A stretch of 64,000 nucleotides of DNA from Marinomonas profundimaris (GCF_000508165.1 NZ_AYOZ01000010.1:1-64000); one strand, 5' to 3'. Positions 40,782 to 54,856 are shown, numbered from the stretch's first letter. The notes: a model not told the origin generated them from the letters alone. Numbers and translations are program-made.

Positions 40782-42005
40782 TTACTTGATGATTTTAGCT
40801 ACAACACCAGCACCAACTGTACGTCCGCCTTCACGAATCGCAAAACGTAGACCTTCGTCCATTGCGATTGGGTGAATTAGAGCAACAGTCATCTGAATGT
40901 TATCACCTGGCATAACCATTTCTACGCCTTCAGGTAAAGAACAAGCACCAGTTACGTCAGTTGTACGGAAGTAGAACTGAGGGCGGTAACCTTTGAAGAA
41001 TGGAGTGTGACGACCACCTTCATCTTTACCCAACACGTATACTTCTGCTTCAAACTCAGTGTGAGGAGTGATTGAACCAGGCTTAGCCAATACTTGACCA
41101 CGCTGAACATCTTCACGCTTAGTACCGCGCAACAAGATACCACAGTTCTCACCAGCACGACCTTCGTCAAGAAGCTTACGGAACATCTCTACACCAGTAC
41201 AAGTTGTTTTAGTAGTATCAACGATACCAACAATTTCAACTTCTTCCTGGATGCGAACAATACCGCGCTCAACACGACCAGTTACAACAGTACCACGACC
41301 CTGGATAGAGAATACGTCCTCGATCGGCATTAGGAATGCACCGTCGATAGCACGCTCTGGCTCAGGAATGTAAGAATCAAGAGTTTCAACAAGCTTCTTA
41401 ACTGCAGTTGTACCCATTTCGTTATCATCTTCACCGTTCAACGCCATTAGCGCAGAACCTGGAATGATTGGAGTATCATCACCTGGGAAGTCGTATTCAG
41501 AAAGAAGGTCACGCAATTCCATTTCAACCAACTCTAGCATTTCAGCGTATTCTTCAGAATCCGCACCGCCACAGTCTTCAGCCAACAAGTCAGCTTTGTT
41601 TAGGAAAACTACGATGTAAGGAACACCTACTTGACGAGAAAGCAAGATGTGCTCACGAGTCTGAGGCATAGGGCCGTCAGTCGCACCACAAACTAGGATA
41701 GCGCCATCCATTTGAGCAGCACCAGTGATCATGTTTTTAACATAATCGGCGTGTCCAGGACAATCCACGTGCGCATAGTGACGCACTGGAGAATCGTACT
41801 CAACGTGAGAAGTCGAGATAGTGATACCACGCTCACGCTCTTCAGGAGCATTATCGATACCGTCAAAAGCAACAGCGGTTCCGCCGAATACTTCTGCACA
41901 TACACGAGTCAATGCTGCAGTTAGAGTTGTTTTACCGTGGTCAACGTGACCGATAGTACCAACGTTAACGTGTGGTTTATTACGTTCGAATTTACTCTTT
42001 GCCAT
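40782..42005 (-). CDS. tuf: Elongation factor Tu
   Basis: GTPase that delivers aminoacyl-tRNA to the ribosomal A site. The P-loop is GHVDHGKT (19-26), with DCPGH (81-85) and an NKAD guanine motif (136-139) where E. coli has NKCD. Length is 407 residues against 394. Most of the difference is an acidic insert at about 141-155 ([15 protein letters not shown]) between the G4 motif and the next helix. Last gene of rpsL-rpsG-fusA-tuf. The second copy, tufB, usually found near the tRNA cluster before secE, is not there. Confidence 0.98.
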   Translation of the reverse strand: MAKSKFERNKPHVNVGTIGHVDHGKTTLTAALTRVCAEVFGGTAVAFDGIDNAPEERERGITISTSHVEYDSPVRHYAHVDCPGHADYVKNMITGAAQMDGAILVCGATDGPMPQTREHILLSRQVGVPYIVVFLNKADLLAEDCGGADSEEYAEMLELVEMELRDLLSEYDFPGDDTPIIPGSALMALNGEDDNEMGTTAVKKLVETLDSYIPEPERAIDGAFLMPIEDVFSIQGRGTVVTGRVERGIVRIQEEVEIVGIVDTTKTTCTGVEMFRKLLDEGRAGENCGILLRGTKREDVQRGQVLAKPGSITPHTEFEAEVYVLGKDEGGRHTPFFKGYRPQFYFRTTDVTGACSLPEGVEMVMPGDNIQMTVALIHPIAMDEGLRFAIREGGRTVGAGVVAKIIK

Positions 42006-42040
42006 GATACATACACCTTAAGAATTAGTAAGTATGATGA

Positions 42041-44134
42041 TTAATCTTCATTTTTGATGATCGCGTCTGCCACACTAGCCGGTGCTTCAGCGTATTTCTC
42101 AAACTCCATCGCATAACTTGCACGCCCTTGCGACAAGCTACGCACGTCAGTTGCATACCCGAACATCTCCCCAAGAGGAACTTCAGCACGGATAATTTTC
42201 CCTGACGGGGAATCGTCCATCCCCTGAACAATACCTCGGCGACGATTCAGGTCTCCCATCACATCCCCCATATATTCTTCAGGAGTCACAACTTCCACTT
42301 TCATTACAGGTTCAAGAACACAAGGATCAGCATCCACTGCCCCTTTTCTTAAGCCCTGAGAAGCTGCAATTTTAAAAGCCATTTCATTAGAGTCAACATC
42401 ATGGAATGAACCATCGAACAATACGACCTTGATACCCAACAAAGGGTAACCCGCAATCACACCATTCTTCATTTGCTCTGAAACGCCTTTTTCTATTGCA
42501 GGGATGTATTCTTTAGGAATAGCACCACCAACAATCTCGTTAACAAACTCAAGCCCATCTTTATCCGTTGGGATTAACTTCATTACGACGTGACCGTATT
42601 GACCACGACCACCGGATTGACGCACAAATTTGTGATTAACCACCACTTCTTTGCGAATTTTCTCCCGATAGGAAACCTGAGGCTTACCAATGTTAGCCTC
42701 CACCTTAAATTCACGACGCATACGGTCGACAAGAATATCAAGATGAAGCTCACCCATACCGGAAATAATCGTTTGACCCGTTTCTTCATGCGTTTCCACA
42801 CGAAAAGAAGGATCTTCTTGCGCTAGCTTACCTAGCGCAACGCCCATTTTATCCTGATCCGCTTGAGACCTAGGCTCAACCGCAACCGATATAACAGGCT
42901 CGGGAAACTCCATACGCTCGAGCACAACAACATCATTCATATCGCAAAGCGTATCACCCGTGGTTACATACTTCATACCCACGGCAGCAGCGATATCACC
43001 CGCCAGCACTTCTTTAATTTCTTCGCGATTATTTGCGTGCATCTGCACCATTCGACCAATACGCTCTCGCTTCTGCTTAACAGAATTATAGACCGCATCC
43101 CCAGAACGCAACATGCCTGAATACACACGAATAAATGTCAACGTACCCACAAATGGGTCTGTCGCTATCTTGAACGCCAATGCAGAGAACGGAGCCTCAT
43201 CATCAGCAATACGAGTAACAACCGTTTCACCATCTTCAAGCGTGCCCTCTATCGCCTTAACTTCAAGCGGAGAAGGCAAATATTCAACAACAGCATCCAA
43301 AACAGCCTGTACGCCTTTATTTTTAAAGGCTGAGCCACACATAACCAAGACAATCTCATTGGTCAACGTACGAGCCCTCAAACCGCTTTTGATATCATTG
43401 ACAGTCAGTTCACCCTCTTCGAGGTACTTCTCCATCAATTCATCATTCGCTTCCGCTGCAGCCTCAATCATTTGCTCACGCAACTCTAACGCATCGTCAA
43501 GCAGTTCAGCAGGAACCTCTTCTAAAGAGAACGTCATCCCCTGATCTTCTTCATTCCACATTACAGCTTTCATCAATATCAGATCAATTACACCACTAAA
43601 GTCTTCTTCAGCACCGATATTCATCTGTATTGGAACCGCGTTCGCACCAAGACGAGTTTTTAATTGACGCACAACCGATAAATAATCAGCACCCGTACGG
43701 TCCATCTTATTGACGAACACCAGGCGAGGAACTTCATACTTATTTGCTTGACGCCATACTGTCTCGGTTTGAGGCTGTACACCCGAAGAACCACAAAGCA
43801 CAACTACAGCACCATCCAAAACACGCAAAGAACGCTCTACTTCAATAGTAAAATCTACGTGCCCAGGCGTATCAATAATATTGATACGGTGCTGCTCAAA
43901 CTGTTTATTCATCCCACCCCAGAAGCATGTTGTTGCTGCTGAAGTTATCGTAATACCGCGCTCTTGCTCTTGCTCCATCCAGTCCATTGTTGCCGCGCCA
44001 TCATGCACTTCACCAATTTTATGAGACAAACCAGTATAGAAAAGAACGCGTTCAGTCGTCGTCGTTTTACCTGCATCAACATGCGCAACAATACCGATGT
44101 TACGGTAACGGTTGATAGGTGTTTTACGTGCCAC
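42041..44134 (-). CDS. fusA: Elongation factor G
   Basis: Translocation GTPase of 697 residues. P-loop [13 protein letters not shown] (about 17-29), DTPGH (88-92), NKMD (142-145), followed by domains II-V. The region where fusidic-acid resistance changes occur (around SQADQDKMG to [10 protein letters not shown]) looks ordinary. It lies between rpsG (21-nt gap) and tuf (35-nt gap). Confidence 0.98.
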   Translation of the reverse strand: MARKTPINRYRNIGIVAHVDAGKTTTTERVLFYTGLSHKIGEVHDGAATMDWMEQEQERGITITSAATTCFWGGMNKQFEQHRINIIDTPGHVDFTIEVERSLRVLDGAVVVLCGSSGVQPQTETVWRQANKYEVPRLVFVNKMDRTGADYLSVVRQLKTRLGANAVPIQMNIGAEEDFSGVIDLILMKAVMWNEEDQGMTFSLEEVPAELLDDALELREQMIEAAAEANDELMEKYLEEGELTVNDIKSGLRARTLTNEIVLVMCGSAFKNKGVQAVLDAVVEYLPSPLEVKAIEGTLEDGETVVTRIADDEAPFSALAFKIATDPFVGTLTFIRVYSGMLRSGDAVYNSVKQKRERIGRMVQMHANNREEIKEVLAGDIAAAVGMKYVTTGDTLCDMNDVVVLERMEFPEPVISVAVEPRSQADQDKMGVALGKLAQEDPSFRVETHEETGQTIISGMGELHLDILVDRMRREFKVEANIGKPQVSYREKIRKEVVVNHKFVRQSGGRGQYGHVVMKLIPTDKDGLEFVNEIVGGAIPKEYIPAIEKGVSEQMKNGVIAGYPLLGIKVVLFDGSFHDVDSNEMAFKIAASQGLRKGAVDADPCVLEPVMKVEVVTPEEYMGDVMGDLNRRRGIVQGMDDSPSGKIIRAEVPLGEMFGYATDVRSLSQGRASYAMEFEKYAEAPASVADAIIKNED

Positions 44135-44155
44135 TGTGTATCCTTCTCCGGATAA

Positions 44156-44629
44156 TTAGAAACGGTAGTGAGAGAATGCTTTGTTAGCTTCTGCCATGCG
44201 ATGAACGTCTTCACGCTTCTTAACAGCAGAACCTTTGTTCTCAGCAGCATCTAGAATTTCACCTGCAAGACGCAAAGCCATGGATTTTTCACCACGCTTA
44301 CGAGAAGCATCAACCAACCAACGCATAGACAAAGCTGCACGACGGACTGGACGAACTTCAACAGGGACTTGATAAGTCGCACCACCAACACGGCGAGATT
44401 TAACCTCAACCATTGGCTGGATAGATTCCAATGCTTTTTCAAAGATGGCCATTGGCTCATCTGTTTTTGCGCGCTCTGCAACAGTGTTTAATGCATTATA
44501 AACAATGCTCTCTGCAACAGATTTTTTACCACTAACCATTACATGGTTGATAAATTTAGCGAGAAGTTGGCTTCCGTGTTTAGGATCCGGAAGGATTTCA
44601 CGCTTAGCGACGACGCGTCTTCTAGGCAT
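44156..44629 (-). CDS. rpsG: 30S ribosomal protein S7
   Basis: Head assembly nucleator near the E site; in E. coli it represses rpsG-fusA translation via the rpsL-rpsG gap. It has 157 residues. [19 protein letters not shown] at the N terminus and YQVPVEVRP are diagnostic. The rpsL-rpsG gap here is 99 nt, similar to the regulated gap in E. coli, so S7 control is plausible. Confidence 0.98.
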   Translation of the reverse strand: MPRRRVVAKREILPDPKHGSQLLAKFINHVMVSGKKSVAESIVYNALNTVAERAKTDEPMAIFEKALESIQPMVEVKSRRVGGATYQVPVEVRPVRRAALSMRWLVDASRKRGEKSMALRLAGEILDAAENKGSAVKKREDVHRMAEANKAFSHYRF

Positions 44630-44728
44630 AGCTATATCCTCTTCAGGTTCGCCCGAGACAATTCAATTATTGCTCGGCCTTACTGTATTAAAAAATTATG
44701 TCTAAACGATGAATTAAGTAGCGTTAGC

Positions 44729-45188
<460 letters not shown>

Positions 45189-45190
45189 TA

Positions 45191-45216
45191 GGGAGGCGAC
45201 TAAAAAATCACCTCCC
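45191..45216 (-). other. Hairpin between rpoC and rpsL
   Basis: On the minus strand GGGAGGTGA, 8-nt T-rich loop, TCGCCTCCC. A strong 9-bp stem just after the rpoC stop, but without a following T-run. It may be a 3'-end stabilising structure or a weak terminator. Confidence 0.55.
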
Positions 45217-45237
45217 TTGCGATTTAGCAGCAAATAA

Positions 45238-48200
45238 CTAGTCTTTCAGTGCTGCGCTTAGTGCTTCTTCTACATCTGAGGCACTAATTGTCGCACTTCC
45301 TTCCTTCGCTGCTAGCGCAAGCTCTTTTTTACGCTTACGCTCATTGTGGTAAGCCAAACCTGTACCGGCTGGTATCAAGCGACCCACAACAACGTTTTCT
45401 TTCAAGCCACGTAAGTGATCTTTTTTACCAGTTACCGCACCTTCTGTTAAGACTCGAGTTGTCTCTTGGAAAGATGCTGCCGATATAAAGGACTCAGTCG
45501 CCAAAGAAGCTTTCGTGATACCTAGAAGTACACGCTCGTACTTCGCTGGGAATTTACCCTCTGCTTCTGCTTTTTCGTTTGCATCCAACAGTTTCGTAAA
45601 TTCTACCTGATCACCTTGGATAAGATCTGTATCACCAGACTCACCAACATCTACTTTACGCAGCATTTGGTTAACAATAACTTCAATATGCTTATCGTTA
45701 ATCACAACGCCTTGTAAACGGTAAACTTCTTGCACTTCGTTAGTAATGTAATCAGCCAAAGCCTCTACACCCTGAAGACGCAAGATATCATGAGGGCTCA
45801 AAGGACCGTCGGCGATAACTTCACCTTTTGCCACTTCTTCACCATCAAAGATGTTGATTTGACGCCATTTAGGAATCAACGTCTCGATTGGATCACTGCC
45901 ATCTTGTGGTGTGATAACCAAACGGATCTTACCTTTTGTTTCTTTGCCGAAGCTAACAACACCCGTTGTCTCTGCCATAACAGCAGGATCTTTCGGACGA
46001 CGCGCTTCAAATAGGTCTGCCACTCGTGGCAAACCACCGGTAATATCTTTGTTACCGATAGACTCTTGAGGTATACGAGCAAGAACCTCACCAGACTTAA
46101 CTGTTGCACCGTGATCCAAGCTCAATAGCGCTTTTTCAGGCAACATGTACTGTACAGGCGAATCAGTACCCGGAATCAATACAGGATTACCTTCTGCATC
46201 AACAACCGCAATCATTGGACGAAGATCTTTACCTGCTGAAGGACGATCACGAACTTCCAAAACTTCGATGGTAGTCAAGCCAGTCATTTCGTCAGATTGG
46301 CGACGAATCGTCACGTTCTCTTCCATACCACTAAACTCAAGACGACCTTCCATCTCAGATACGATTGGGTGTGTATGTGGATCCCAGTTTGCTACGATTT
46401 GACCCGCAGTTACTTGATCACCGTCACGTACACTCAAAACCGCACCGTAAGGAAGCTTGTAACGCTCTTTCTCACGACCCGCTTCATCAGCGATCGCCAA
46501 TTCAGAAGAACGAGACGCAACCACTAAGTGACCAGTATGACGCTCGATACTCTTCATTTTATTAAAACGAACCGTACCCGCGCTCTTAACTTGAACACTG
46601 TCTACTGCAGACGCTCGAGATGCCGCACCACCGATATGGAACGTACGCATCGTCAACTGTGTACCCGGCTCACCGATAGATTGTGCTGCCACAACACCGA
46701 TTGCTTCACCGATATTCACCTGATGACCACGAGCCAAATCACGACCGTAACACTTAGCACACACGCCGTGACGTGTATTACAAGTGATCACAGAGCGGAT
46801 CAACATTTCATCCACACCTGCCGCTTCGATCGTACGAACATTATGCTCATCAATCAGAGTGCCAGCTGGAAGAACGTCATTGCCTTTTGAATCAATCACA
46901 TCTTGAGCAACAACACGACCCAATACACGATGACCCAAAGGAACAACAACATCACCGCCTTCAATCATGGCCGCAACAGATATACCGTTTGTGGAACCAC
47001 AATCTACTTCAGTGATTACCAAATCTTGCGCTACATCTACTAGACGACGCGTTAGGTAACCAGAGTTGGCTGTTTTCAATGCCGTATCAGCAAGACCCTT
47101 ACGAGCACCGTGAGTGGAGGTAAAGTACTGAAGTACCGATAGACCTTCACGGAAGTTCGCAGTGATCGGTGTTTCGATGATGGAACCATCTGGTTTCGCC
47201 ATCAAACCACGCATACCGCCCAACTGACGCATCTGAGCAACACTACCACGGGCACCGGAGTCAGCCATCATATAAACAGAGTTAAACGATTGCTGATCAA
47301 CCACTTCGCCATCTTTGTTGGTAGTGGTCTCTTTTGCCAAGTTTTTCATCATAGCTTCAGTTACGGTTTCGTTCGTACGAGACCATAAATCGATTACCTT
47401 GTTGTACTTCTCGCCTTGCGTTACAAGACCATCCGCATATTGGTATTCAATTTCTTTAACTTCCGCTTCCGCTTTCGCAATGATGTCGGCTTTTTCTGGT
47501 GGTATAACGAAATCGTCAACACCAACAGAACAACCAGAATACGTTGCATAAGCAAAACCTGTGTACATCAACTGGTCAGCAAAGATACAACTCTCTTTCA
47601 AGCCAACTTTACGGTAACACTCGTTGATCAAGTTTGAGATCGCTTTCTTCTTCATACTCTGGTTTACAACAGAGAATGGTAGGCCATCAGGCACGATATC
47701 AAACAACAAAGCGCGACCAACAGTTGTATCAACGATGAACGTGGACGGAACTTTATCGCCATCAAGCGTTGTATCAACTTGATTGATACGAACTTTTACT
47801 TTGGCATGCAATTCAACTTGCTTAGCACCAAACGCGCGATGTACTTCTTTAATGTCAGCAAAGGCCATGCCCTCTCCTTTCGCATTAATTTTTTCGCGGG
47901 TCATGTAGTACAAGCCCAATACAACGTCCTGAGAAGGTACGATGATTGGTTCGCCGTTTGCAGGTGACAATATGTTGTTCGTAGACATCATTAAAGCACG
48001 TGCTTCTAACTGCGCTTCAATCGTCAACGGAACGTGAACCGCCATTTGGTCACCATCGAAATCGGCGTTATATGCCGCACACACAAGTGGGTGCAACTGA
48101 ATCGCTTTACCTTCGATCAACATTGGCTCAAACGCTTGGATACCCAAACGGTGAAGTGTTGGTGCACGGTTCAACATCACTGGATGTTCGCGGATAACCT

Positions 48201-49440
48201 CATCAAGGATATCCCACACTTCAGGTGTTTCGCGCTCAACCATTTTCTTCGCCGCTTTGATCGTCGTCGCCATGCCACGAAGTTCAAGCTTAGAGAAAAT
48301 GAATGGCTTGAATAGCTCAAGTGCCATTTTCTTAGGTAGACCACACTGATGTAGACGCAGTGATGGCCCTACTGTGATTACAGAACGTCCAGAATAGTCA
48401 ACACGCTTACCAAGCAAGTTCTGACGGAAACGACCTTGCTTACCTTTGATCATATCAGCCAAAGATTTCAAAGGACGCTTGTTAGAACCAGTAATTGCGC
48501 GACCACGACGACCATTATCAAGCAACGCATCAACAGATTCTTGCAGCATACGCTTTTCATTTCGTACGATGATATCTGGAGCAGACAGCTCTAGTAGTCG
48601 TTTTAGACGGTTGTTACGGTTAATCACACGACGGTAAAGGTCGTTCAAATCAGACGTCGCAAAACGACCACCTTCAAGTGGTACTAATGGACGAAGATCT
48701 GGCGGAAGTACTGGCAATACATCCAGCACCATCCATTCTGGGTTGTTACCAGAATGATAGAACGCTTCAACCAGCTTAAGACGCTTAGAAAGCTTCTTAA
48801 TACGAGTTTCAGAATTGGTGCTGTTTAGCTCTTCGCGCATGCTGTTGATTTCAACTGGCATATCTAAATCGCGAAGCAACATCTGAACCGCTTCTGCACC
48901 CATGCGGGCATCGAATTCGTCACCGAACTCTTCTAGCGCTTCAAAGTACTGCTCATCATTCAACAATTGTCCTTTATCAAGCGTTGTCATACCTGGATCG
49001 ATCACGATGAAAGATTCAAAATACAAAACACGCTCAATGTCACGCAACGTCATATCCATGATAAGACCGATACGTGATGGCAAAGATTTCAAGAACCAAA
49101 TGTGCGCAACAGGCGACGCAAGCTCGATGTGACCCATGCGCTCACGACGCACTTTAGACAGAGCTACTTCGACGCCACATTTTTCACAAATAACACCACG
49201 GTGTTTCAAACGCTTGTATTTACCACACAAACATTCATAGTCCTTAATAGGACCAAAGATTTTTGCACAGAACAAACCGTCACGTTCTGGCTTGAACGTA
49301 CGGTAGTTGATGGTTTCCGGCTTCTTAACTTCACCGTAAGACCATGAACGAATCATATCTGGTGACGCCAAGCCGATACGGATCGCATCAAACTCGTCAG
49401 ATTGTCCTTGTGATTTTAGAAGACCTAATAAGTCTTTCAT
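45238..49440 (-). CDS. rpoC: RNA polymerase beta' subunit
   Basis: Catalytic subunit of RNA polymerase, 1400 residues (E. coli 1407). The Mg-binding loop [10 protein letters not shown] lies at about 458-467. The N-terminal zinc site is [19 protein letters not shown], the second zinc site [13 protein letters not shown] is at about 885-900. The bridge helix and trigger loop regions ([19 protein letters not shown]) are intact. It is 66 nt after rpoB; that gap holds a GGGGAG-5-CTCCCC hairpin (49467-49483) without a T-tract. Confidence 0.99.
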   Translation of the reverse strand: MKDLLGLLKSQGQSDEFDAIRIGLASPDMIRSWSYGEVKKPETINYRTFKPERDGLFCAKIFGPIKDYECLCGKYKRLKHRGVICEKCGVEVALSKVRRERMGHIELASPVAHIWFLKSLPSRIGLIMDMTLRDIERVLYFESFIVIDPGMTTLDKGQLLNDEQYFEALEEFGDEFDARMGAEAVQMLLRDLDMPVEINSMREELNSTNSETRIKKLSKRLKLVEAFYHSGNNPEWMVLDVLPVLPPDLRPLVPLEGGRFATSDLNDLYRRVINRNNRLKRLLELSAPDIIVRNEKRMLQESVDALLDNGRRGRAITGSNKRPLKSLADMIKGKQGRFRQNLLGKRVDYSGRSVITVGPSLRLHQCGLPKKMALELFKPFIFSKLELRGMATTIKAAKKMVERETPEVWDILDEVIREHPVMLNRAPTLHRLGIQAFEPMLIEGKAIQLHPLVCAAYNADFDGDQMAVHVPLTIEAQLEARALMMSTNNILSPANGEPIIVPSQDVVLGLYYMTREKINAKGEGMAFADIKEVHRAFGAKQVELHAKVKVRINQVDTTLDGDKVPSTFIVDTTVGRALLFDIVPDGLPFSVVNQSMKKKAISNLINECYRKVGLKESCIFADQLMYTGFAYATYSGCSVGVDDFVIPPEKADIIAKAEAEVKEIEYQYADGLVTQGEKYNKVIDLWSRTNETVTEAMMKNLAKETTTNKDGEVVDQQSFNSVYMMADSGARGSVAQMRQLGGMRGLMAKPDGSIIETPITANFREGLSVLQYFTSTHGARKGLADTALKTANSGYLTRRLVDVAQDLVITEVDCGSTNGISVAAMIEGGDVVVPLGHRVLGRVVAQDVIDSKGNDVLPAGTLIDEHNVRTIEAAGVDEMLIRSVITCNTRHGVCAKCYGRDLARGHQVNIGEAIGVVAAQSIGEPGTQLTMRTFHIGGAASRASAVDSVQVKSAGTVRFNKMKSIERHTGHLVVASRSSELAIADEAGREKERYKLPYGAVLSVRDGDQVTAGQIVANWDPHTHPIVSEMEGRLEFSGMEENVTIRRQSDEMTGLTTIEVLEVRDRPSAGKDLRPMIAVVDAEGNPVLIPGTDSPVQYMLPEKALLSLDHGATVKSGEVLARIPQESIGNKDITGGLPRVADLFEARRPKDPAVMAETTGVVSFGKETKGKIRLVITPQDGSDPIETLIPKWRQINIFDGEEVAKGEVIADGPLSPHDILRLQGVEALADYITNEVQEVYRLQGVVINDKHIEVIVNQMLRKVDVGESGDTDLIQGDQVEFTKLLDANEKAEAEGKFPAKYERVLLGITKASLATESFISAASFQETTRVLTEGAVTGKKDHLRGLKENVVVGRLIPAGTGLAYHNERKRKKELALAAKEGSATISASDVEEALSAALKD

Positions 49441-49506
49441 GTAGTATTCGCCCCACTCATAAGGCCGGGGAGTCTTGCTCCCCAGCAGGTCAAATGTGAT
49501 TCGTGC

Positions 49507-52500
49507 TTATTCGGCTTCCAACTCTATATCGATACCAAGAGAGCGAATCTCTTTCACCAATACGTTGAAAGACTCAGGCATGCCAGGTTCCATTCTGTGA
49601 TCACCATCGACGATGTTTTTATACATCTTCGTACGGCCATTCACGTCATCGGATTTCACTGTCAACATTTCTTGTAACGTGTAAGCGGCACCGTATGCTT
49701 CTAGCGCCCATACCTCCATCTCACCGAAACGCTGACCACCAAATTGAGCTTTACCACCCAATGGCTGCTGAGTAACCAAGCTATAAGAACCGGTAGAACG
49801 TGCGTGCATTTTGTCGTCGACCAAATGGTTCAACTTCAGCATGTACATGTAGCCAACCGTAACAGGGCGCTCGAAAGCATCACCGGTACGACCGTTAAAC
49901 AATTTAACTTGACCACTTTCGTTGATGCCAGCCAAGCGCAACATACGTTTGATTTCAGACTCTTTTGCACCATCAAAGGCACCAGACGCCATTGGAACAC
50001 CACCTTTCAGGTTGCCCGCCAAGGTCAATATCTCTTCGTCTGTAAAGCTGTCTAAATCTTCAGTACGCGCACACTTCAAGTCGCCTTCGTAGCCGTTGTA
50101 GATCTCATCAAGGAAGCTACGCAGTTCTGCAACCGCCTCTGCTTTCTCTCGCTCTACAGCAAGCATTTCGTTGATTTTACGACCCAACCCTTTAGAAGCT
50201 GCACCTAAGTGAGTCTCTAGGACCTGACCAACGTTCATTCGCGAAGGAACACCTAGCGGGTTCAATACGATATCAACTGGATCACCATTTTCATCGTACG
50301 GCATGTCTTCAACAGGCATGATCTTAGAGATTACACCCTTGTTACCATGACGACCGGCCATTTTATCACCAGGCTGGATACGACGCTTAATAGCAACATA
50401 AACCTTAACGATTTTAAGAACGCCAGGCGCAAGATCATCACCCGTTTGCAGTTTACGTTTCTTATCTTCGAATTTGGCATCAAGCTCTTTACGGCGCTCA
50501 ATCAAAGCCGCTTGCGCTTTTTCAAGCTGCTCACTTGCTTCTTCATTAGCAACGCGAATTTTAAACCACTCAGGGTGATCTAGATTCGCCAAGTACTCTT
50601 CCGTAATGATGGCGTTACGAGCCAAGCTCGGACCACCTTCAGCCTGCTGACCAACTAGGGCTTCAGCTAAACGCTCGAAAGTCGCTTTCTCGACAATACG
50701 AAACTCTTCATTCAAGTCTTTACGAACTTGGTCAAGTTGCGATTTTTCGATGAATTTTGCGCGATCGTCTTTCTCGATTCCATCACGTGTAAAGACCTGC
50801 ACATCGATAACCGTACCGCGCGTACCTGTCTTTACTCGCTGAGACGTGTCTTTCACGTCGGACGCTTTCTCACCAAAGATAGCTCGCAAAAGCTTCTCTT
50901 CCGGCGTCAGTTGCGTTTCACCTTTCGGCGTCACTTTACCAACTAGAATATCGCCTGGTTCAACTTCAGCACCGATGTAAACGATACCGGATTGATCCAA
51001 CTTAGAAAGCGCACCTTCACCCACGTTAGGGATATCAGACGTAATTTCTTCTGGCCCAAGCTTCGTATCACGAGCCACACACGTTAGCTCTTGGATATGA
51101 ATCGAAGTAAAGCGATCTTCTTCAACTACGCGCTCAGACACTAAGATCGAGTCTTCGAAGTTGAAACCGTTCCAAGGCATAAAGGCAATACGCATGTTTT
51201 GACCCAAGGCCAAATCACCCATATCAACAGAAGGACCATCCGCCATAATATCGCCGGACGCAACTTTTTCGCCTTTCATTACCAAAGTACGCTGGTTGAT
51301 ACAGGTATTTTGGTTAGAACGTACGTATTTAGTCAGGTTGTAGATATCTACACCCGCCTCACCCGCGATCGTTTCTTCTGAATTAACACGAACAACGATA
51401 CGACTTGCATCAACAGACTCAATCACACCGCCGCGATTCGCAACAATACAAACACCAGAGTCTTTCGCTACGTTCTTCTCCATACCAGTACCAACAACAG
51501 GCTTATCCGCCTTAAGTGTTGGAACCGCTTGACGCTGCATGTTCGAGCCCATCAAGGCACGGTTAGCATCATCGTGCTCTAGGAACGGAATCAAAGACGC
51601 CGCAACAGAAACAACCTGACGTGGAGAAACGTCCATCAAATTAACTTTTTCTTTTGGAATCAAAGTGGTTTCGTGCATATGACGCACCTGAACCAACTCA
51701 TCAACCAAACGACCTTCCGCATCTACATTGGCAGACGCTTGAGCGATAACGTATTTTGCTTCATCGATTGCAGAGATATAAACGGTATCATCTGTCATCT
51801 TGCCATCAACAATCTTACGGTAAGGCGTTTCCAAGAAGCCGTAGCTATTGGTGCGCGCGTAAGTAGACAGCGAGTTAATCAAACCGATGTTTGGACCTTC
51901 CGGCGTTTCAATTGGACAAACACGACCATAGTGAGTGGCGTGTACGTCACGTACCTCAAAACCTGCTCGCTCACGTGTCAGACCACCAGGCCCTAACGCT
52001 GAAACACGACGCTTATGAGTTACTTCAGAAAGCGGGTTGTTTTGGTCCATGAACTGAGACAATTGACTAGAACCAAAGAATTCTTTGATTGCAGCCGCCA
52101 CAGGCTTCGCATTCAAAAGATCCTGCGGCATCAGGCCGTCCGCTTCTGCCATAGACAGACGCTCTTTAACAGCACGCTCAACACGAACAAGGCCAACTCG
52201 GAATTGGTTTTCGGCCATTTCGCCAACAGAACGAACTCGACGGTTACCCAAATGGTCGATGTCATCTACCATGCCATTGCCGTTACGAATATCGAGCAAC
52301 GTTTTCAATACGGCAACAATGTCATCATTGTCTAGAATGCCTGGGCCAGTATCTTCATCACGACCTAGACGACGGTTGAATTTCATTCGACCAACGCCAG
52401 ATAGATCATAGCGATCTTCTGAGAAGAACAAACCTTGGAATAAGCCTTCAGCTGATTCTTTGGTTGGCGGCTCGCCAGGACGCATCATGCGGTAGATTTC

Positions 52501-53607
52501 AACCAAGGCTTCCAACTGATTGCTCGTTGGATCAATACGCAACGTATCAGAAATAAATGGACCATTGTCCAAATCATTCGTATAAAGCGTATCAACATCT
52601 GTGATACCAGAAGCAACCAAAGCTTCCAATAAATCAACAGACAATTCCGTGTTTGCTTCCGCAATCAACTCACCCGTTGCAGGATGAACAAGATTTTTGG
52701 CAGTCACTTTACCAAGCATGTATTCAAGCGGCACAGATAAGCGTTCAAGACCCGCTTTTTCCATGACACGAATGTGCTTAGCCGTAATACGACGACCTTC
52801 TTCTACAATTAGCTCGCCATTTGCATCAGCAATATTGAATAACGCTGTGTCGCCACGCAAACGATTGGCAACCAAATCCATCTCAAAGCCATCGCGCTTC
52901 AAGTAGAAACGAGTAGATTCGAAAAACGCATCTAGAATTTGTTCCGTGCCGTAGCCCAAAGCGCGCAACAAAATAGTCGCTGGCAACTTACGACGGCGGT
53001 CAATACGAACAAATACGCAATCTTTTGGATCGAACTCGAAATCCAACCAAGAACCACGGTAAGGAATAATACGAGCAGAATGTAGTAATTTACCTGAAGA
53101 GTGAGTCTTACCACGATCGTGATCAAAAAATACACCAGGAGAACGGTGTAATTGAGAAACGATAACTCGCTCAGTCCCATTAATTACAAAGGTACCATTA
53201 TCTGTCATGAGTGGAATTTCACCCATGTAGACTTCTTGCTCGCGAATGTCTTTGATTGCTTTGTTAGAGGACTCTTTATCATAAATGATGAGTCGAACTC
53301 TAACGCGAAGAGGAGCTGCATAAGTAACACCACGCAACTGACACTCTTTAACATCAAATACAGGCTTGCCTAAACGGTAATCGACGTATTCAAGCGCCGC
53401 GCTACCAGAAAAGCTAACCATTGGAAAGACAGATTTAAAAGCCCCATGCAGACCTAATTCCCCACGCTCTGCAAGAGTTTTACCTTCTTGCAAAAAATTA
53501 CGGTAGGATTCAAGCTGAATTGCCAGCAAGTATGGCACATCCAAAACGGGCGGCAGTTTACCGAAATCCTTACGGATACGTTTTTTCTCAGTGTATGAGT
53601 AAGCCAT
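49507..53607 (-). CDS. rpoB: RNA polymerase beta subunit
   Basis: Second-largest RNA polymerase subunit, 1366 residues from ATG 53607 ([17 protein letters not shown], aligned with E. coli MVYSYTEKK). An upstream in-frame start at 53631 adds eight unrelated residues. The rifampicin pocket [20 protein letters not shown] and [11 protein letters not shown] is wild type. Further markers are the [11 protein letters not shown] and [13 protein letters not shown] motifs. It follows rplL with a 187-nt gap holding an attenuator. Confidence 0.99.
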   Translation of the reverse strand: MAYSYTEKKRIRKDFGKLPPVLDVPYLLAIQLESYRNFLQEGKTLAERGELGLHGAFKSVFPMVSFSGSAALEYVDYRLGKPVFDVKECQLRGVTYAAPLRVRVRLIIYDKESSNKAIKDIREQEVYMGEIPLMTDNGTFVINGTERVIVSQLHRSPGVFFDHDRGKTHSSGKLLHSARIIPYRGSWLDFEFDPKDCVFVRIDRRRKLPATILLRALGYGTEQILDAFFESTRFYLKRDGFEMDLVANRLRGDTALFNIADANGELIVEEGRRITAKHIRVMEKAGLERLSVPLEYMLGKVTAKNLVHPATGELIAEANTELSVDLLEALVASGITDVDTLYTNDLDNGPFISDTLRIDPTSNQLEALVEIYRMMRPGEPPTKESAEGLFQGLFFSEDRYDLSGVGRMKFNRRLGRDEDTGPGILDNDDIVAVLKTLLDIRNGNGMVDDIDHLGNRRVRSVGEMAENQFRVGLVRVERAVKERLSMAEADGLMPQDLLNAKPVAAAIKEFFGSSQLSQFMDQNNPLSEVTHKRRVSALGPGGLTRERAGFEVRDVHATHYGRVCPIETPEGPNIGLINSLSTYARTNSYGFLETPYRKIVDGKMTDDTVYISAIDEAKYVIAQASANVDAEGRLVDELVQVRHMHETTLIPKEKVNLMDVSPRQVVSVAASLIPFLEHDDANRALMGSNMQRQAVPTLKADKPVVGTGMEKNVAKDSGVCIVANRGGVIESVDASRIVVRVNSEETIAGEAGVDIYNLTKYVRSNQNTCINQRTLVMKGEKVASGDIMADGPSVDMGDLALGQNMRIAFMPWNGFNFEDSILVSERVVEEDRFTSIHIQELTCVARDTKLGPEEITSDIPNVGEGALSKLDQSGIVYIGAEVEPGDILVGKVTPKGETQLTPEEKLLRAIFGEKASDVKDTSQRVKTGTRGTVIDVQVFTRDGIEKDDRAKFIEKSQLDQVRKDLNEEFRIVEKATFERLAEALVGQQAEGGPSLARNAIITEEYLANLDHPEWFKIRVANEEASEQLEKAQAALIERRKELDAKFEDKKRKLQTGDDLAPGVLKIVKVYVAIKRRIQPGDKMAGRHGNKGVISKIMPVEDMPYDENGDPVDIVLNPLGVPSRMNVGQVLETHLGAASKGLGRKINEMLAVEREKAEAVAELRSFLDEIYNGYEGDLKCARTEDLDSFTDEEILTLAGNLKGGVPMASGAFDGAKESEIKRMLRLAGINESGQVKLFNGRTGDAFERPVTVGYMYMLKLNHLVDDKMHARSTGSYSLVTQQPLGGKAQFGGQRFGEMEVWALEAYGAAYTLQEMLTVKSDDVNGRTKMYKNIVDGDHRMEPGMPESFNVLVKEIRSLGIDIELEAE

Positions 53608-53639
53608 CAGCATTCCCCAGCTTGTGCACATTGACGCAA

Positions 53640-53684
53640 AAGGCCCAAATCAGGCCTTACCATTTATGGGAGCATTATCTCCCA
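53640..53684 (-). other. Two small hairpins in the rpoB leader
   Basis: GGGAG-6-CTCCC (about 53668-53683) and AAGGCC-6-GGGCCTT (about 53639-53660), just upstream of rpoB on the minus strand. In E. coli the rplL-rpoB spacer is an RNase III processing site; these stems might play that part, which is unproven. Confidence 0.4.
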
Positions 53685-53725
53685 CTTGAAAATTCTTTTA
53701 AGTTTTATTTGAGTTTCAGAAACCC

Positions 53726-53755
53726 AAAAAGGCCGGTGACAAAAAGTCACCAGCC
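53726..53755 (-). terminator. rplL-rpoB transcription attenuator
   Basis: On the minus strand GGCTGGTGAC (53746-53755), 5-nt loop of T, GTCACCGGCC (53731-53740), then five T. It lies 40 nt after rplL. In E. coli a partial terminator at this site sets the lower rpoBC level relative to ribosomal proteins. A second TTTCGAC/GTCGAAA hairpin (53757-53775) precedes it. Confidence 0.85.
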
Positions 53756-53794
53756 ATTTCGACTATTGGTCGAAATCTGGAAATACAAGTATCA

Positions 53795-54166
53795 TTACTT
53801 GACTTCGACAGATGCACCAGCTTCTTCAAGAGCTGCTTTAAGAGCGGCAGCGTCTTCTTTAGAAACGGCTTCTTTAACAGCCATTGGAGCGCCGTCAACG
53901 ATTGCTTTAGCTTCTTTCAAGCCAAGGCCAGTCGCTGCACGAACTGCTTTAATAACGTTTACTTTCTTATCGCCAGCGGCAGTAAGAATAACGTCAAATT
54001 CAGTTTGTTCTTCAGCAGACGCACCAGCGTCAGCTGCAGGACCCGCAGCTACAGCAGCAGCTGCAGATACACCGAATTTTTCTTCCATTGCAGAAATTAG
54101 TTCAACAACGTCCATCACAGACATTTCTGCTACTGCATTGATGATATCTTCTTTAGTTAGAGCCAT
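53795..54166 (-). CDS. rplL: 50S ribosomal protein L7/L12
   Basis: Stalk protein present in multiple copies that recruits translation factors. 123 residues: N-terminal dimerisation (1-30), an Ala-rich hinge (about 33-52) and a C-terminal domain with [20 protein letters not shown]. It follows rplJ by 82 nt and precedes the rpoBC attenuator. Confidence 0.98.
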   Translation of the reverse strand: MALTKEDIINAVAEMSVMDVVELISAMEEKFGVSAAAAVAAGPAADAGASAEEQTEFDVILTAAGDKKVNVIKAVRAATGLGLKEAKAIVDGAPMAVKEAVSKEDAAALKAALEEAGASVEVK

Positions 54167-54248
54167 GACTCAGATTCCTAGCATTCTTTAAAATTACCCG
54201 AAGGTAATAAAACAAAATATTTATCAAGAAGGGATACGGTAAACCGTA

Positions 54249-54749
54249 TTAAGCCGCTTCTTGCTCTTTTTGATCGCGAACCGCTGCAAGAGTACGTACA
54301 AACTTGCTTGTTGCGCCCTGAATAACACTCATCAGTTTCGCAATAGCTTCGTCGTATGTAGGCAGTGTTGCCAAACGATCAATGTCGCCAGCTGGGATCA
54401 ACTCACCGTTGAACGCCAACGCCTTCACTTCAAACTTGCTGTTCGCCTTTGCGAACGTTTTCAACAAACGAGCTGCCGCACCTGGGTGCTCGTTAGAGAA
54501 AGCGATCAACGTAGGACCAACAAAGCTTTCAGCTAGACATTCGAAGTCAGTACCTTCAACCGCACGGCGAGCCAAAGTGTTACGTACTACACGCACATAA
54601 ACACCCGCTTCACGCGCTTCTTTGCGTAGTGCTGTCATATTACTCACGGTAACACCGCGAGAATCAGCAACCACTGCAGACAAGGCAGTTTTAGCAACTT
54701 CGCTAACTTCGGCGACAATGGCTTTTTTGTCTTCTAGACCTAATGCCAC
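54249..54749 (-). CDS. rplJ: 50S ribosomal protein L10
   Basis: Stalk base that holds L7/L12 dimers. 166 residues (E. coli 165), starting [19 protein letters not shown], with a C-terminal helix for L12 binding ([19 protein letters not shown]). In E. coli the L10-L12 complex represses its own mRNA through the leader; a matching leader lies just upstream. Confidence 0.98.
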   Translation of the reverse strand: MALGLEDKKAIVAEVSEVAKTALSAVVADSRGVTVSNMTALRKEAREAGVYVRVVRNTLARRAVEGTDFECLAESFVGPTLIAFSNEHPGAAARLLKTFAKANSKFEVKALAFNGELIPAGDIDRLATLPTYDEAIAKLMSVIQGATSKFVRTLAAVRDQKEQEAA

Positions 54750-54856
54750 TGGTTTTCTCCTGGATTAGCAGGGAATAAATTCCCCTATTTTTACCAACTC
54801 TTCGATTACTCGAAGTACTTGCTGGTGAGTTAGATCCAGTTAATCTGAATCGGGCC

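Noticed and set aside
45191-45216. Intrinsic terminator for rpoC
   Set aside because: Strong stem but no T-run after it, so recorded only as a hairpin.
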